Source: Nodosilinea sp. WJT8-NPBG4 (lineage in GTDB: Bacteria > Cyanobacteriota > Cyanobacteriia > Phormidesmidales > Phormidesmidaceae). From it: a DNA stretch of 64,000 bases. The DNA lies in NCBI GenBank assembly GCA_019359285.1, contig JAHHHQ010000034.1, positions 62,001-126,000 on the forward strand, read 5' to 3'. The notes below the pieces were generated by a model. That model was not told the DNA's origin. It made no database searches and was given only the letters and a program-made list of their open reading frames with translations. The translations under genes and the position numbers were made by a program. The first letter of the stretch is position 1. The number at the start of each line of letters is the position of its first letter. Below, one piece after another: positions 19,019-27,674 of the stretch.

Positions 19019-19813
19019 ATGCCCTCCCGCCCCGTCACCTGGCCTAGCCTCTTCACCGCGCTAATGTACGCCTTCATGTACTTCCCGATCATTGTGCTGG
19101 GGGCGTACAGCTTTAGTGACTCGCGCTACAGCGCCAGCTGGGGTGGCTTTAGCCTGCGGTGGTACCGAGCACTGTTCAGCGATCGCCGCCTGCTGGCGGC
19201 CCTGCAAGACAGTTTGATCATCGCGATCGTGGCGGTGGCGATTTCGGCGGTGCTGGGCACCCTGATGGCGATTGGCCTAGCCCGCCACCGGTTTCCGGGC
19301 AAGGGGCTATATCGAGGCATGTCGTATCTGCCGCTGATTATTCCTGACATTGCGATCGCGGTGGCGACCCTGGTGTTTTTGGCGTCGGTAGCGGTGCCCC
19401 TCAGCCTAGGCACCATCATTGCCGCGCACATGGTGTTTTGTCTGGCCTACATTGCGGTGGTGGTATCTAGCCGCATTCAGCGTCTCGACCCCAACCTGGA
19501 AGAAGCCGCTCTAGATTTAGGGGCAACCCACACCCAGGCTATGTTTAAAGTGCTGCTGCCCCAGCTGGCACCCGGTATTTTGGCGGGCTGTCTGCTGGCC
19601 TTTGTGCTCAGCATGGATGACCTGCTGATCTCTAGCTTTACCGCTGGGGGCGGCGCCAACCCTCTGCCCATCGAAATCTTTAGCCGGGTACGCACCGGCG
19701 TTAAGCCCGACATCAACGCCCTGAGTGTGATGTTAATTTTGGGCTCGGCTCTGCTAGCTGGGCTAGCCGAATATGTGCGCTATTGGGGCAATCGCCAGCG
19801 CCAAAAAACCTAG
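19019..19813 (+). CDS. potC: Polyamine-type permease PotC
   Basis: 264-residue second permease of the importer with six hydrophobic helices. FMYFPIIVLGAYSFSDSR near the N-terminus and the EAA loop EAALDLGATHTQAMFKVLLP are family-typical, as is LSMDDLLISSF. The ATG at 19019 is chosen because the upstream in-frame codons are translated C-rich repeat (HPHPLPIHPLPSHPS), which is not part of the family. Confidence 0.9.
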   Translation: MPSRPVTWPSLFTALMYAFMYFPIIVLGAYSFSDSRYSASWGGFSLRWYRALFSDRRLLAALQDSLIIAIVAVAISAVLGTLMAIGLARHRFPGKGLYRGMSYLPLIIPDIAIAVATLVFLASVAVPLSLGTIIAAHMVFCLAYIAVVVSSRIQRLDPNLEEAALDLGATHTQAMFKVLLPQLAPGILAGCLLAFVLSMDDLLISSFTAGGGANPLPIEIFSRVRTGVKPDINALSVMLILGSALLAGLAEYVRYWGNRQRQKT

Positions 19814-20104
19814 AGCCATAATCGGCTCCGGTCTGGGGAACCTACTGGGAGGTTTGAGCTTCTATAGAGAGGATGCAATAGTCAGAGCCGCTCGCCTCAT
19901 TAGGCTTGATTTTACGTCGATCAATTTAGCAGTGGCTTAGGCTACTGCATAGAAACTGTTTTGTGGTGATCCAAACCACAACTAGAGCTGCTGTCTGTCA
20001 CCGTGCGACCAGCTCAGGATCATGCTTTGGGAAAGGCTGTATCACGCTGCGATTGAGAGTTACAGGTGATATTGGGTATAGCCTCAATAGCTCAGGTCGT
20101 CACC
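19814..20104. other. Spacer, nothing recognised
   Basis: About 290 bases between potC and the next small gene. A weak GAGCC/GGCTC hairpin follows potC directly but has no T-run. No convincing gene, RNA or promoter was seen. Confidence 0.35.
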
Positions 20105-20299
20105 ATGCCTCAAACCACCAGCCAGTCGCTCAAAGCTCTCGTCGACCAAATCTTTGCCGAACGCCGCATTAGCCGTCAGGTGCAGCGAGAGCTGATGGAA
20201 ATTCTGCTCAGCCAGCCTACTCTGAGCAACCAGGACCATGCGACGGCCCAACGGGTGTTTGACGCGATTCGTCAGGGACGACTGCGGGTGGTCGATTAA
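20105..20299 (+). CDS. Small conserved hypothetical protein
   Basis: 64-residue soluble, helical, mildly basic protein (SLKALVDQIFAERRISRQVQ, then LLSQPTLSNQDHATAQRVFD, ending RQGRLRVVD). The ATG at 20105 is preferred to an upstream GTG/ATT-type extension. The sequence looks like a short cyanobacterial family of unknown role. No operon partner. Confidence 0.65.
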   Translation: MPQTTSQSLKALVDQIFAERRISRQVQRELMEILLSQPTLSNQDHATAQRVFDAIRQGRLRVVD

Positions 20300-20466
20300 G
20301 ATTGCCTAGCCGATGGTCAGCCCCACCAAAGGCAGCCCACAGAGAAAAAGTTGCCAAAACAAGCGCCGCCTAAGCCTACAGCTCAGACGGCATCGCGATC
20401 GCTAGAACGCCATCTCAAATGCCCCTAGCCCATAGCAAGGCCGAGGCTGTAGCGGTTTTGGATGGC

Positions 20467-20664
20467 TTAGACCTCTTCGCCTTCCTCTGTATTGACGGTA
20501 GGAACAAAGTCAGGCTTCTCCTTGTTTTCCCAGCCGGCAGGGCGCTTAGAGTTATACCAGGCGACTGAACCAATGGTGACGGCTGCAATAAAGCCTACTA
20601 CATACACCAGTACAAGAGACGAACCTGCGGCAGCTTCACCTGCGGTCGCGAAATAGAGTGACAT
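20467..20664 (-). CDS. Small single-helix thylakoid protein, Psb35-like
   Basis: 65-residue protein with one membrane helix (about residues 16-36, LVLVYVVGFIAAVTIGSVAW) and a charged C-terminal tail beginning YNSKRPAGWENKEKPDFVP. This resembles my recollection of the cyanobacterial photosystem II assembly protein Psb35 (Ssl2148 family), which I could not check. GGAG upstream supports the ATG at 20664. Likely location is the thylakoid membrane. It is co-directional with the downstream-numbered PBP gene's strand but separate from it. Confidence 0.7.
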   Translation of the reverse strand: MSLYFATAGEAAAGSSLVLVYVVGFIAAVTIGSVAWYNSKRPAGWENKEKPDFVPTVNTEEGEEV

Positions 20665-20793
20665 AGTTGATTAAACTCCAAAATCAGTTGTGTATCATCC
20701 TACGACGGCAGGCTATCTCTGGGGATCACCCCCAGGTCTGACCCTTGAGAGGTCTGTAGGCTTGGGTCACATCCTAACTCTCTACCCCAAGGC

Positions 20794-23190
20794 CTATTCC
20801 CCACCAGCTGGCGGCGGCGGCTCGAGGGGCGGTGGCGGCGCCACAAGGGGCGGTGGAGCCGGAGCGGGAGCCACCGGGGCCGGAGCCGGTGGGGCGGTGT
20901 TGACCGGCTGAGGGGCTGGGGCTGGGGGCGCTGCCGGGGGATCCTCCGTCACGACAGGAGCTGCTGGTTCGGGTGATGCTGGTGGACTGCTGCGTTGGCT
21001 GCTGCTAGAGCCACTGTTATAAGCTGGTGCTGGGGCCGCTGCTGGTTCACCGCCACCGCTAGAACGACTCTCTGACCGTCGCGATCGGCGGCTTTCCCCG
21101 CCACCGGAGCTAGAGGCCGCCTCTGATGATCGCGACGGACCATTTTCAGCCACCACGCGACCGGGCTTGACCGGGCTGAGGGTAATGCTGCCCTCACGCC
21201 CACCCAGCCGAGGCAGGCTGGGAAACTCCTCGACGGGAATATCATCAGTGAGCTTGGCCATAAAGTTGCGCCACACCCCAGCGGCCATACTGCTAGCGCC
21301 GCTGGTGGGGGTGTTGTCGTCGTTGCCCATCCACACGCCGGCCACCAGCTGGGGAATATAGCCGACGAACCACAGGTCACGATACTCTTCGGAGGTGCCG
21401 GTTTTGCCCGCTACTGGCCGCCCTATGTAGGCATTGCTGCCGGTGCCGCCCTCCACAACACCGCGCAGCATCCAGGTCATAATGGCGGCGCTGTCGGCAT
21501 CGATCGCCTGCTCCGACTCGTTAGGGCGTTCGTAGATCACCTCGCCGCTGCTGTTCAGCACCCGGCGAATGCCGTGGGCAGGACGATGAATCCCTTTGTT
21601 GGCCAGGGTGCCATAGGCGCTGGTGAGCTCTAGCAGGTTGACCTCAGAGGTACCCAGGGCGAGGGAATAGGCGGGCAGCAGCGGCGACTCAATGCCCATG
21701 CGCTCCGCCAGTTTCACCACTGGGTCAAAGCCCACATCCACCAGCAGTTTCACCGACACAATGTTGACAGAGTTGCGCAGGGCCTGGAGCAAATCCATGT
21801 TGCCGCTGTAGTTTTTGCCGTAGTTCTTAGGCTCGTAGCCGTCGACTACGTAGCGGGCATCCATGTAACTTCTGTAGGGCGATATGCCCCCGGCGATCGC
21901 CGCTGCGTACACAAACGTCTTAAAGGTAGAGCCTGGCTGTCGCTGCGCCTGGGTCACCCGGTTGAACTGGTTCTCACTGGTGAAGTCAGTGCCCCCCACC
22001 ATGGCTTTGATTTCGCCGTTGCGGGGATCCACCGCCACCAGAGATACCTGCCCCACATTCTGCCAACCGCTGTAATCGGCGACGGCCTCCTCAACGGTTT
22101 CTTCAGCCCGGCGTTGCCAAACTACGTTGAGGGTGGTTTCTACCGTCAGCCCTCCTGCTTCTAGCTGGTCGGGGGGCAGCAGCGCCTCTAGCTGCTTTTG
22201 AATGTAAATCGTGAAGTAGGGAAACTCGCTGTAGAGGAACTTGGGCTGGTTGGGGGTGACCGCCACCTCCGCCGTGATCGCCTCTTCGGCTTCAACGCCG
22301 CTGATAGCTTCGGTCGCCAGCATGCGGCGAATGACTCGGTTGCGCTGGCTGCTGGCAGCCTCCACATTCACCGTTGGCGAATACAAGCTGGGAGCTGGGG
22401 CCATACCGGCAATCATGGCGGCCTCGGCCACGGTGAGCTGGTCGATGGTTTTGCCGAAGTACACCCAGGAGGCGTCGGCTACACCGTAGGCTCCAGAACC
22501 CAAATACACCAGGTTGAGATAGCGCTCGATAATTTGCTCTTTAGTCAAGCTCTCTTCAAGCTTGGAGGCCATCATGGCCTCTTTGATCTTGCGCTGAAAG
22601 CTTCGCTCTTGGTCGAGAAAGACAATGCGAGCCAGCTGTTGGGTAATAGTGCTGGCCCCTTCCACCAAATCGCGGTTCTGCACGTTGGCCCAGACGGCAC
22701 GGGCAATACCCCGGTAGTCAACGCCGTTGTGCTCGTAGAAGCGTTGGTCTTCTGAAGCAATGAACGCCTGCACCAGGTGCTTGGGCATGGCGTCGTAGGT
22801 GATGGTTTCGCGCGAGGCGGGGCCAAGCTTTTGCAAAATCACCCCGTCCGCCGACGTCATGGTGATGGTGCCGTCGCGCTGGTAGGTGAGAGCCTGATTA
22901 GGGTCGGGCAAATTAGCGTTCGTCGTCTCGATCACGCGGTAGGCGCGGGTGACGCCTCCAGCTATGCCCGCCCCGGCCAGCATCACTGCCCAAAATAGAG
23001 GGCGCAAAAACAGCGGCCGATAGCTGCGCGGCAACTCTGGCTTTTCGCCCGATGGCCCAGATTCAGGCTCTACCCGCTGGGGGGAAACCCGTGAGCCGTT
23101 GACCACACCACCCCCAGATCTGCTGCGTCCTGAGGGCCGCGACGATTTCCTCGAAGGAAACGGCAGCCGGGTTAACCAAGATCGAGCCAT
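20794..23190 (-). CDS. Class A penicillin-binding protein (PBP1A type)
   Basis: 798-residue bifunctional peptidoglycan synthase. A basic N-terminus and one membrane helix (about 60-85) precede the GT51 glycosyltransferase domain (EDQRFYEHNGVDYRGIARA, EGASTITQQLARI). The transpeptidase domain has the active Ser in PGSTFKT, then NSVN and KTGTS. The C-terminus adds a long low-complexity tail (Ser/Gly/Arg then Pro/Ala, about 150 residues) of unknown role. The ATG at 23190 is preferred to a GTG at 23208 because AAAGG precedes it. Confidence 0.92.
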   Translation of the reverse strand: MARSWLTRLPFPSRKSSRPSGRSRSGGGVVNGSRVSPQRVEPESGPSGEKPELPRSYRPLFLRPLFWAVMLAGAGIAGGVTRAYRVIETTNANLPDPNQALTYQRDGTITMTSADGVILQKLGPASRETITYDAMPKHLVQAFIASEDQRFYEHNGVDYRGIARAVWANVQNRDLVEGASTITQQLARIVFLDQERSFQRKIKEAMMASKLEESLTKEQIIERYLNLVYLGSGAYGVADASWVYFGKTIDQLTVAEAAMIAGMAPAPSLYSPTVNVEAASSQRNRVIRRMLATEAISGVEAEEAITAEVAVTPNQPKFLYSEFPYFTIYIQKQLEALLPPDQLEAGGLTVETTLNVVWQRRAEETVEEAVADYSGWQNVGQVSLVAVDPRNGEIKAMVGGTDFTSENQFNRVTQAQRQPGSTFKTFVYAAAIAGGISPYRSYMDARYVVDGYEPKNYGKNYSGNMDLLQALRNSVNIVSVKLLVDVGFDPVVKLAERMGIESPLLPAYSLALGTSEVNLLELTSAYGTLANKGIHRPAHGIRRVLNSSGEVIYERPNESEQAIDADSAAIMTWMLRGVVEGGTGSNAYIGRPVAGKTGTSEEYRDLWFVGYIPQLVAGVWMGNDDNTPTSGASSMAAGVWRNFMAKLTDDIPVEEFPSLPRLGGREGSITLSPVKPGRVVAENGPSRSSEAASSSGGGESRRSRRSESRSSGGGEPAAAPAPAYNSGSSSSQRSSPPASPEPAAPVVTEDPPAAPPAPAPQPVNTAPPAPAPVAPAPAPPPLVAPPPPLEPPPPAGGE

Positions 23191-23275
23191 AGCAGCGTTG
23201 CCTTTCACATCCTCTGTGAACTGTATGGGGTTTCGGCCATTTCTTCAAGGGTACAGTCCGTGATTACGCGGATCC

Positions 23276-24313
23276 CTAAAGCGCCGTATGCCCCAAGGCC
23301 AGCCCTGTTACCAGCATACCTAACACCAAAAAAGGCTGGGCGCTGGCCTGATATTTGACATCGTTGCCCAGAGGATCGCGCAGAAAGTACATGTCTTGGA
23401 AGGTGATCTGGGGAATAATCAGCAGCACCAGCAGCACCGCGTAGAGGTTTTGGTGGATAGCCATCAGGTAGGCGGCAACGCCCCCCTGAAAAATATCGAT
23501 CGCCAGTACGCAGATCCAAGCGGCGGTGGTGACACCAAACATCACCGGCAGCGACTTGAGGCCCATCTGGCGATCGCCCTCCACGCTCTTAAAGTCGTTG
23601 ACTACCGCAATGCCCAAGCCCGCCAGACTGTAGAACAGGGTGAGCACCACAATCTGCCAGGTCAGGGTGCCAAACAGGGCGTGGCCTGCCCACCAGGGCA
23701 GCGCGATGTAGCTGGCGCCCAGGGCGTAGTTACCCAGCCAACCGTTCTGCTTCAGCTTCAGCGGTGGGGCCGAGTAGATATACGACACAAACGAGCCGCC
23801 AACGGCCAGGGCGGTGATAATCGGAAAGCTATGCTCCGCCCAGCGGTCGAGACTAAAGGCAATGGCGATGCCGGCTACCAGCAGCACCAGAATTTGGGTC
23901 GCCACCTGGGGAATGGAGATTGCCCCTGAGGGGATGGGGCGGTAGGGCTCGTTGATGGCGTCGATCTCGCGATCGTAGAAGTCATTGAGGGTTTGGGTGT
24001 AGCCAGTCAGCAGCGGCCCAGCAAACAGCATGCAGGCGGCGGCGATCAGCACGTGCTCCAAACTCCAGCGGTAGTTGCCGGAGGAGGCCGCCCCGCACAC
24101 CACGCCCCAAATCAGCGGAATCCAAGTGATCGGCTTCATCAGCTGGAGGCGAATCTTCCAGATCGAGGTTTCGCCCGACTTGGCGCCCTTCATGCCTAAG
24201 AGCTGGCGGGCGGCGTTGCCCTGGGCCTCGGGTGCGATTTCAGCAGCGATTTCAGCAGCAGGGGTTTGGTCTGGAGCGTCGTTGACCGGAGTGGAGGACG
24301 GTGGTTCAGCCAT
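23276..24313 (-). CDS. chlG: Chlorophyll synthase ChlG
   Basis: 345-residue UbiA-family prenyltransferase that esterifies chlorophyllide a with geranylgeranyl or phytyl diphosphate at the thylakoid membrane. The first Asp-rich motif appears as NDFYDREIDAINEP followed by YRPIPSG, diagnostic for ChlG. The second is DFKSVEGDRQMGLKSLPVMFG. About nine hydrophobic helices are present. The extended N-terminus (about 40 residues) is poorly conserved and may start downstream. Confidence 0.95.
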   Translation of the reverse strand: MAEPPSSTPVNDAPDQTPAAEIAAEIAPEAQGNAARQLLGMKGAKSGETSIWKIRLQLMKPITWIPLIWGVVCGAASSGNYRWSLEHVLIAAACMLFAGPLLTGYTQTLNDFYDREIDAINEPYRPIPSGAISIPQVATQILVLLVAGIAIAFSLDRWAEHSFPIITALAVGGSFVSYIYSAPPLKLKQNGWLGNYALGASYIALPWWAGHALFGTLTWQIVVLTLFYSLAGLGIAVVNDFKSVEGDRQMGLKSLPVMFGVTTAAWICVLAIDIFQGGVAAYLMAIHQNLYAVLLVLLIIPQITFQDMYFLRDPLGNDVKYQASAQPFLVLGMLVTGLALGHTAL

Positions 24314-24523
24314 GGTGAGGGAATGCTACAGGTCAAAACTAAGGTCGATCAACACTTAGGCGATGGCAGAGCCTCGCCAAAGGAGAATTGCGATCACTAC
24401 CCACGGTGCCACATTTCCCGGGTCAGAATCAAACCCCGGTCAGAGTGAGGGGGGATTTTCCTGCCAACCCGTGACATTGAGCCATCATCAGCGATTCCCC
24501 TCTAAGGAGGCTGCGCTATCGCC

Positions 24524-25624
24524 CTAGCTAAAGGAAATCACCAAGTGCTGATCTTGAAACTTGGCTCCGGCTACTGCTTTGCCCTGGAGCCCTGGAGGCA
24601 GCAGTAGGTTGCGCCGCTGATCGCCCGCTTCAATGGTGACCTCGGGGCCATACTGGGTGAGCTTGACCTGGGTTTTGTCAAAGCTGGGTAAGAAGAGCCG
24701 CACGGTCTTGGCTGCGGTATCTACGCTGACCGGGCGAGGGGCCGCTGTTGCCCACTGAGCCGGGTCGGGCAGGGCGGCGATCGCGCTTTCCCAGCCCTGC
24801 TCGACTACTGAGGGCAGCGCCACCTGGGGCAGGGGGGCAAAAGCTGTCGCCTGCTCATCGTCCAGGGAACCCCCATTCACCACCACGCCGCCTACGGTGA
24901 GGCCAATCTGCTGAGCGCTGCCCCACAGGTAGCGGGCCGTCGCCACCGACCCAGGGGTGGGCGTTGTGACTAAGAAAGCGGCCATGCGGCTCGGGTCGGT
25001 CACTGCCTGGCGACCTTCCTCAAGCTGCGATCGCACCTGTCCGGTGGGCTGATCGAGCACATCCCCTGACCAGTCGACCGCTAGCACCGCTGCGGCCATG
25101 GGCTGCAGAAAGGGCGACAGCACTCGCCCCACATCGGACTGCTGAAACACGCCGCGGAACCGCCGCAGGTACCAATCCAAAATTTCGGGCATGCCCAGCA
25201 TGCGCAGGGTAGCCAGGGCATCGCTGCCGTCGTAAATGATCACGTCGTAGCGATCGCTGGCGTTGAGCTGCCGCAGGGTGTTTAGGGCCAGGGCACTGTC
25301 CATGCCTGGCATCACCCCTAGTTCTTGACCATAGACCGCCTTGAGAAAGGGCGTCCGCAGATACTGAGATTCCAGGGCTTTAACCTCATCCCAGCTTTGC
25401 TCTAGCAGCGCTGCGCTTTGAAACTGCATGACCCACAGGTTGGGCTCTAGCTCCCCAGGCTCAACGGTCAGGGGCTGGCCGAGCAGCAGCGCCGGAGCCG
25501 GCGTCACATCTTGAATGGCCAGTAGCACCCGCTGCCCGGCCCGCGCCCGCTGTTTAGCGGCGGCAATCGCTACAGTCGTACTACCGCTGCCGCCCTTACC
25601 TAAATAGGTGAGAATTAATGCCAT
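24524..25624 (-). CDS. ArsA/Get3-fold ATPase (Get3d-like) with altered P-loop
   Basis: 366-residue ArsA/Get3-type P-loop protein. The deviant Walker A reads GKGGSGSTT: the signature lysine (Lys10) is kept, but the P-loop lysine position is Ser15. VIIYDGSDALATLRMLGMPE occupies the switch region, and residues about 300-366 (VRLFLPSFDKTQVKLTQYG onward) resemble the C-terminal alpha-crystallin-like domain of cyanobacterial Get3d proteins. Family knowledge suggests a role in handling tail-anchored or hydrophobic proteins, which is unproven here. It stands alone, convergent with nothing nearby. Confidence 0.8.
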   Translation of the reverse strand: MALILTYLGKGGSGSTTVAIAAAKQRARAGQRVLLAIQDVTPAPALLLGQPLTVEPGELEPNLWVMQFQSAALLEQSWDEVKALESQYLRTPFLKAVYGQELGVMPGMDSALALNTLRQLNASDRYDVIIYDGSDALATLRMLGMPEILDWYLRRFRGVFQQSDVGRVLSPFLQPMAAAVLAVDWSGDVLDQPTGQVRSQLEEGRQAVTDPSRMAAFLVTTPTPGSVATARYLWGSAQQIGLTVGGVVVNGGSLDDEQATAFAPLPQVALPSVVEQGWESAIAALPDPAQWATAAPRPVSVDTAAKTVRLFLPSFDKTQVKLTQYGPEVTIEAGDQRRNLLLPPGLQGKAVAGAKFQDQHLVISFS

Positions 25625-25918
25625 AGAAAAATTGGGCCTTTGCGTTGGTCATGTCATCGCTGCTCCCACGCTTGCCAAGGATGCACTGGAGCAAAGCTGC
25701 TCTGCATCCCAGACTAAGGGAACCAATACCGATCATCTCGGGGACCTAATAGCGGTGAAATCTCTCTAAAAGAGGAGATTAGCTCCAGGTTTTCCCTCTA
25801 CTTCGCTTTCAGGACCCCGTATTTAGAAGCCTAGCGCCCGCCCCCTTTGATCAAGGGGGCAAACGACATGATTCAAGGAGCTTAGCCGCTGTAAAAACTG
25901 CCTCGGCGCAGCCGCCCA
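25625..25918. other. Spacer with two hairpins
   Basis: About 290 bases without a gene. One hairpin pairs GGATGCA (25679-25685) with 25703-25709, with an inner AGCA/TGCT stem. A second, GCCCCCTT/AAGGGGGC, spans 25840-25860 around TGATC and is followed by AAAC. Either could terminate or structure a transcript; neither has a strong T-run. Confidence 0.45.
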
Positions 25919-26200
25919 CTACTGAATTGCAGACAGCTCATCTTCAAAGAACCAGGTGGTGTAGCTATCCTCAAACTCGACCACGACGCCAACATCGCTG
26001 CCGTCCACCATTTTGAACTGGCTCACGACACCACGCTTGCCGAGGTAAGCCGCCACATTCTTAGAAACCCGATCGCGAAGACGGGATACTTTCACCTTCT
26101 GGCCAATCTCTAAAGCCATGTCTACTAAGGGCTCCAACTGCGTTTCCAACGATAAACCAAGAGACAGTGTATCAGCGTCTTGACCCCTGATGATCGTCAT
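25919..26200 (-). CDS. DUF2862-type small protein
   Basis: 93 residues as the longest frame. The conserved part starts near residue 28 ([20 protein letters not shown]), so the ATG at 26119 giving 66 residues may be the true start. The rest, [23 protein letters not shown] and TTWFFEDEL, is an SH3-like small barrel typical of the cyanobacteria/plastid DUF2862 family. Function unknown. It is divergent from hisF. Confidence 0.75.
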   Translation of the reverse strand: MTIIRGQDADTLSLGLSLETQLEPLVDMALEIGQKVKVSRLRDRVSKNVAAYLGKRGVVSQFKMVDGSDVGVVVEFEDSYTTWFFEDELSAIQ

Positions 26201-26258
26201 AATCCTCTATTGTGGAACCGGGGAATGGGTTAATTTGCCGTTGGGCAAGGAGAACGCA

Positions 26259-27029
26259 ATGCTGGCCAAACGGATTGTGCCCTGTCTAGATGTAAAAGCT
26301 GGCCGGGTGGTGAAAGGGGTCAATTTTGTCGACCTGCGCGATGCGGGCGATCCGGTGGAGCTAGCCCAGGCCTATAACCAGGCGGGAGCCGATGAACTGG
26401 TGTTTCTTGACATCACGGCCACCCACGAAGACCGCGACATCATCTACGACGTGGTGTACCGCACGGCGGAGCAGGTATTTATTCCCCTGACGGTGGGCGG
26501 GGGCGTTCAATCCTTAGAGACCATTAAAAAATTGTTACGGGCCGGGGCCGATAAAGTCAGCATTAACTCGGCAGCGGTGAAGCAGCCTGAGCTGATTAAA
26601 GCGGCCAGCGATCGCTTCGGCGCCCAGTGCATTGTGGTGGCGATCGATGCCCGTCGCCGCCCCGATCCTGGCAACCCAGGCTGGGATGTCTACGTGCGCG
26701 GTGGTCGCGAGAACACGGGGCTTGACGCCTTAGCTTGGGCTGAGGAAATCGTTAACCAAGGAGCGGGTGAGCTGCTTGTCACCAGCATGGATGCCGATGG
26801 TACTCAGGCAGGTTACGACATCGATCTCACCCGCGCCATTGCCGATCGGGTGCCGGTGCCGGTGATTGCCTCCGGCGGGGCTGGCAACTGCGACCACATT
26901 CACCAGGCCCTCACTGAGGGAAAAGCCGAGGCGGCCCTACTGGCCTCACTGTTACACTACGGGCAACTGACGGTGCAGCAGGTAAAGGAGCATTTGCGCG
27001 ATCGCCAGGTACCTGTGCGCTTGACCTAG
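26259..27029 (+). CDS. hisF: Imidazole glycerol phosphate synthase cyclase subunit HisF
   Basis: 256-residue TIM-barrel subunit that, with HisH, converts PRFAR to imidazole glycerol phosphate and AICAR in histidine synthesis. [23 protein letters not shown] carries catalytic Asp11; the second catalytic Asp lies in VVAIDARR. Phosphate-binding loops GGGVQ and ASGGAGN are present. AAGGAG at 26247-26252 fixes the ATG at 26259, excluding a 23-residue upstream extension. HisH is not adjacent, as is common in cyanobacteria. Confidence 0.95.
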   Translation: MLAKRIVPCLDVKAGRVVKGVNFVDLRDAGDPVELAQAYNQAGADELVFLDITATHEDRDIIYDVVYRTAEQVFIPLTVGGGVQSLETIKKLLRAGADKVSINSAAVKQPELIKAASDRFGAQCIVVAIDARRRPDPGNPGWDVYVRGGRENTGLDALAWAEEIVNQGAGELLVTSMDADGTQAGYDIDLTRAIADRVPVPVIASGGAGNCDHIHQALTEGKAEAALLASLLHYGQLTVQQVKEHLRDRQVPVRLT

Positions 27030-27094
27030 TCTGGCCCCTCTGCTTGGCAAACCTAAAGACATTCTGTGGATGCCACGCCAGTTTTATGAATGCC

Positions 27095-27111
27095 TGTTAC
27101 GATGTGTAACA
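27095..27111 (+). promoter_or_regulatory. HLR1-like palindrome TGTTACG-GTAACA
   Basis: TGTTACGATGTGTAACA, an inverted repeat with a 5-base spacer, lies 55 bases upstream of the membrane protein at 27166. Read as a direct repeat it approximates the RpaB-binding HLR1 layout (two TTACA-like half-sites 10 bases apart). The same form occurs upstream of the hli gene at 62904. Confidence 0.5.
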
Positions 27112-27165
27112 TATAGACTCAGTCATTAATCTGACTATTCATATCGTTACAACAGTCGTTGTTCC

Positions 27166-27465
27166 ATGCTGCTGCTCATCCTGATTATTGTTATTGCCCT
27201 GGTGGCTTGGGCGCTCCGTCTAATGGAGCAGGCTGTCAAAGGTCAGGAATTTTCCCTGATGTTGGCGGGTTTTTTGGTGGCATCTTCTGCTGCTGCTCTA
27301 ATGGGGGTTTACTTCCTCATGGGTAACTACATGATCTATATGGATCATGCTGGCCAGCAGATGTCCACTATGGAAGCTTCAGATATTCCCTATTTCACCT
27401 ACGCTAGCGCTACGCTGCCTGACTCGGCTAATACTTTAAACGACTGGTTTGTTCAGCCAGACTAA
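27166..27465 (+). CDS. Two-helix membrane protein of unknown function
   Basis: 99-residue protein. The first helix starts at residue 2 (LLLILIIVIALVAWALRLM), and a second spans about 32-54 (LAGFLVASSAAALMGVYFLM). The hydrophilic C-terminus (about 45 residues) is acidic and Ser/Thr-rich. I do not recognise the family. It is monocistronic with its own terminator and an HLR1-like palindrome upstream, which together suggest light-responsive expression (inference). Confidence 0.7.
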   Translation: MLLLILIIVIALVAWALRLMEQAVKGQEFSLMLAGFLVASSAAALMGVYFLMGNYMIYMDHAGQQMSTMEASDIPYFTYASATLPDSANTLNDWFVQPD

Positions 27466-27490
27466 GACTACGCCTGCCAGCACTATGCTT

Positions 27491-27526
27491 AAGCCGCCGA
27501 AGACGTAAACTCCTCGGCGGCTTTTT
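27491..27526 (+). terminator. Intrinsic terminator
   Basis: Perfect 10-bp stem AAGCCGCCGA (27491-27500) with 27513-27522, a 12-base loop, and a T-run at 27522-27526. It ends the 99-residue membrane-protein transcript. Confidence 0.9.
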
Positions 27527-27538
27527 AGTGGCTGTTTG

Positions 27539-27586
27539 CGATAGGCAACCCTGCTTTAGATGCAGCGGTTTTTGCGCTGCCTATCG
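27539..27586. repeat. 9-bp hairpin after the terminator
   Basis: CGATAGGCA (27539-27547) pairs with TGCCTATCG (27578-27586) around a 30-base loop that itself holds CTGC-N7-GCAG. There is no protein-coding signal. It could be a second-stage terminator or a small RNA. Confidence 0.45.
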
Positions 27587-27674
27587 TGGTTTGGTCAAAA
27601 ATTAGAACTATTGCCCGCCACCTTAAACCTGCTGTGGCAAATTCTGGCCCGACCATAAACTCGACAGCATGCCT

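Noticed and set aside
22198..22755. 185-codon open frame antisense to the penicillin-binding protein
   Set aside because: It lies wholly within the conserved GT51/transpeptidase region, has no family features, and reflects high GC content.
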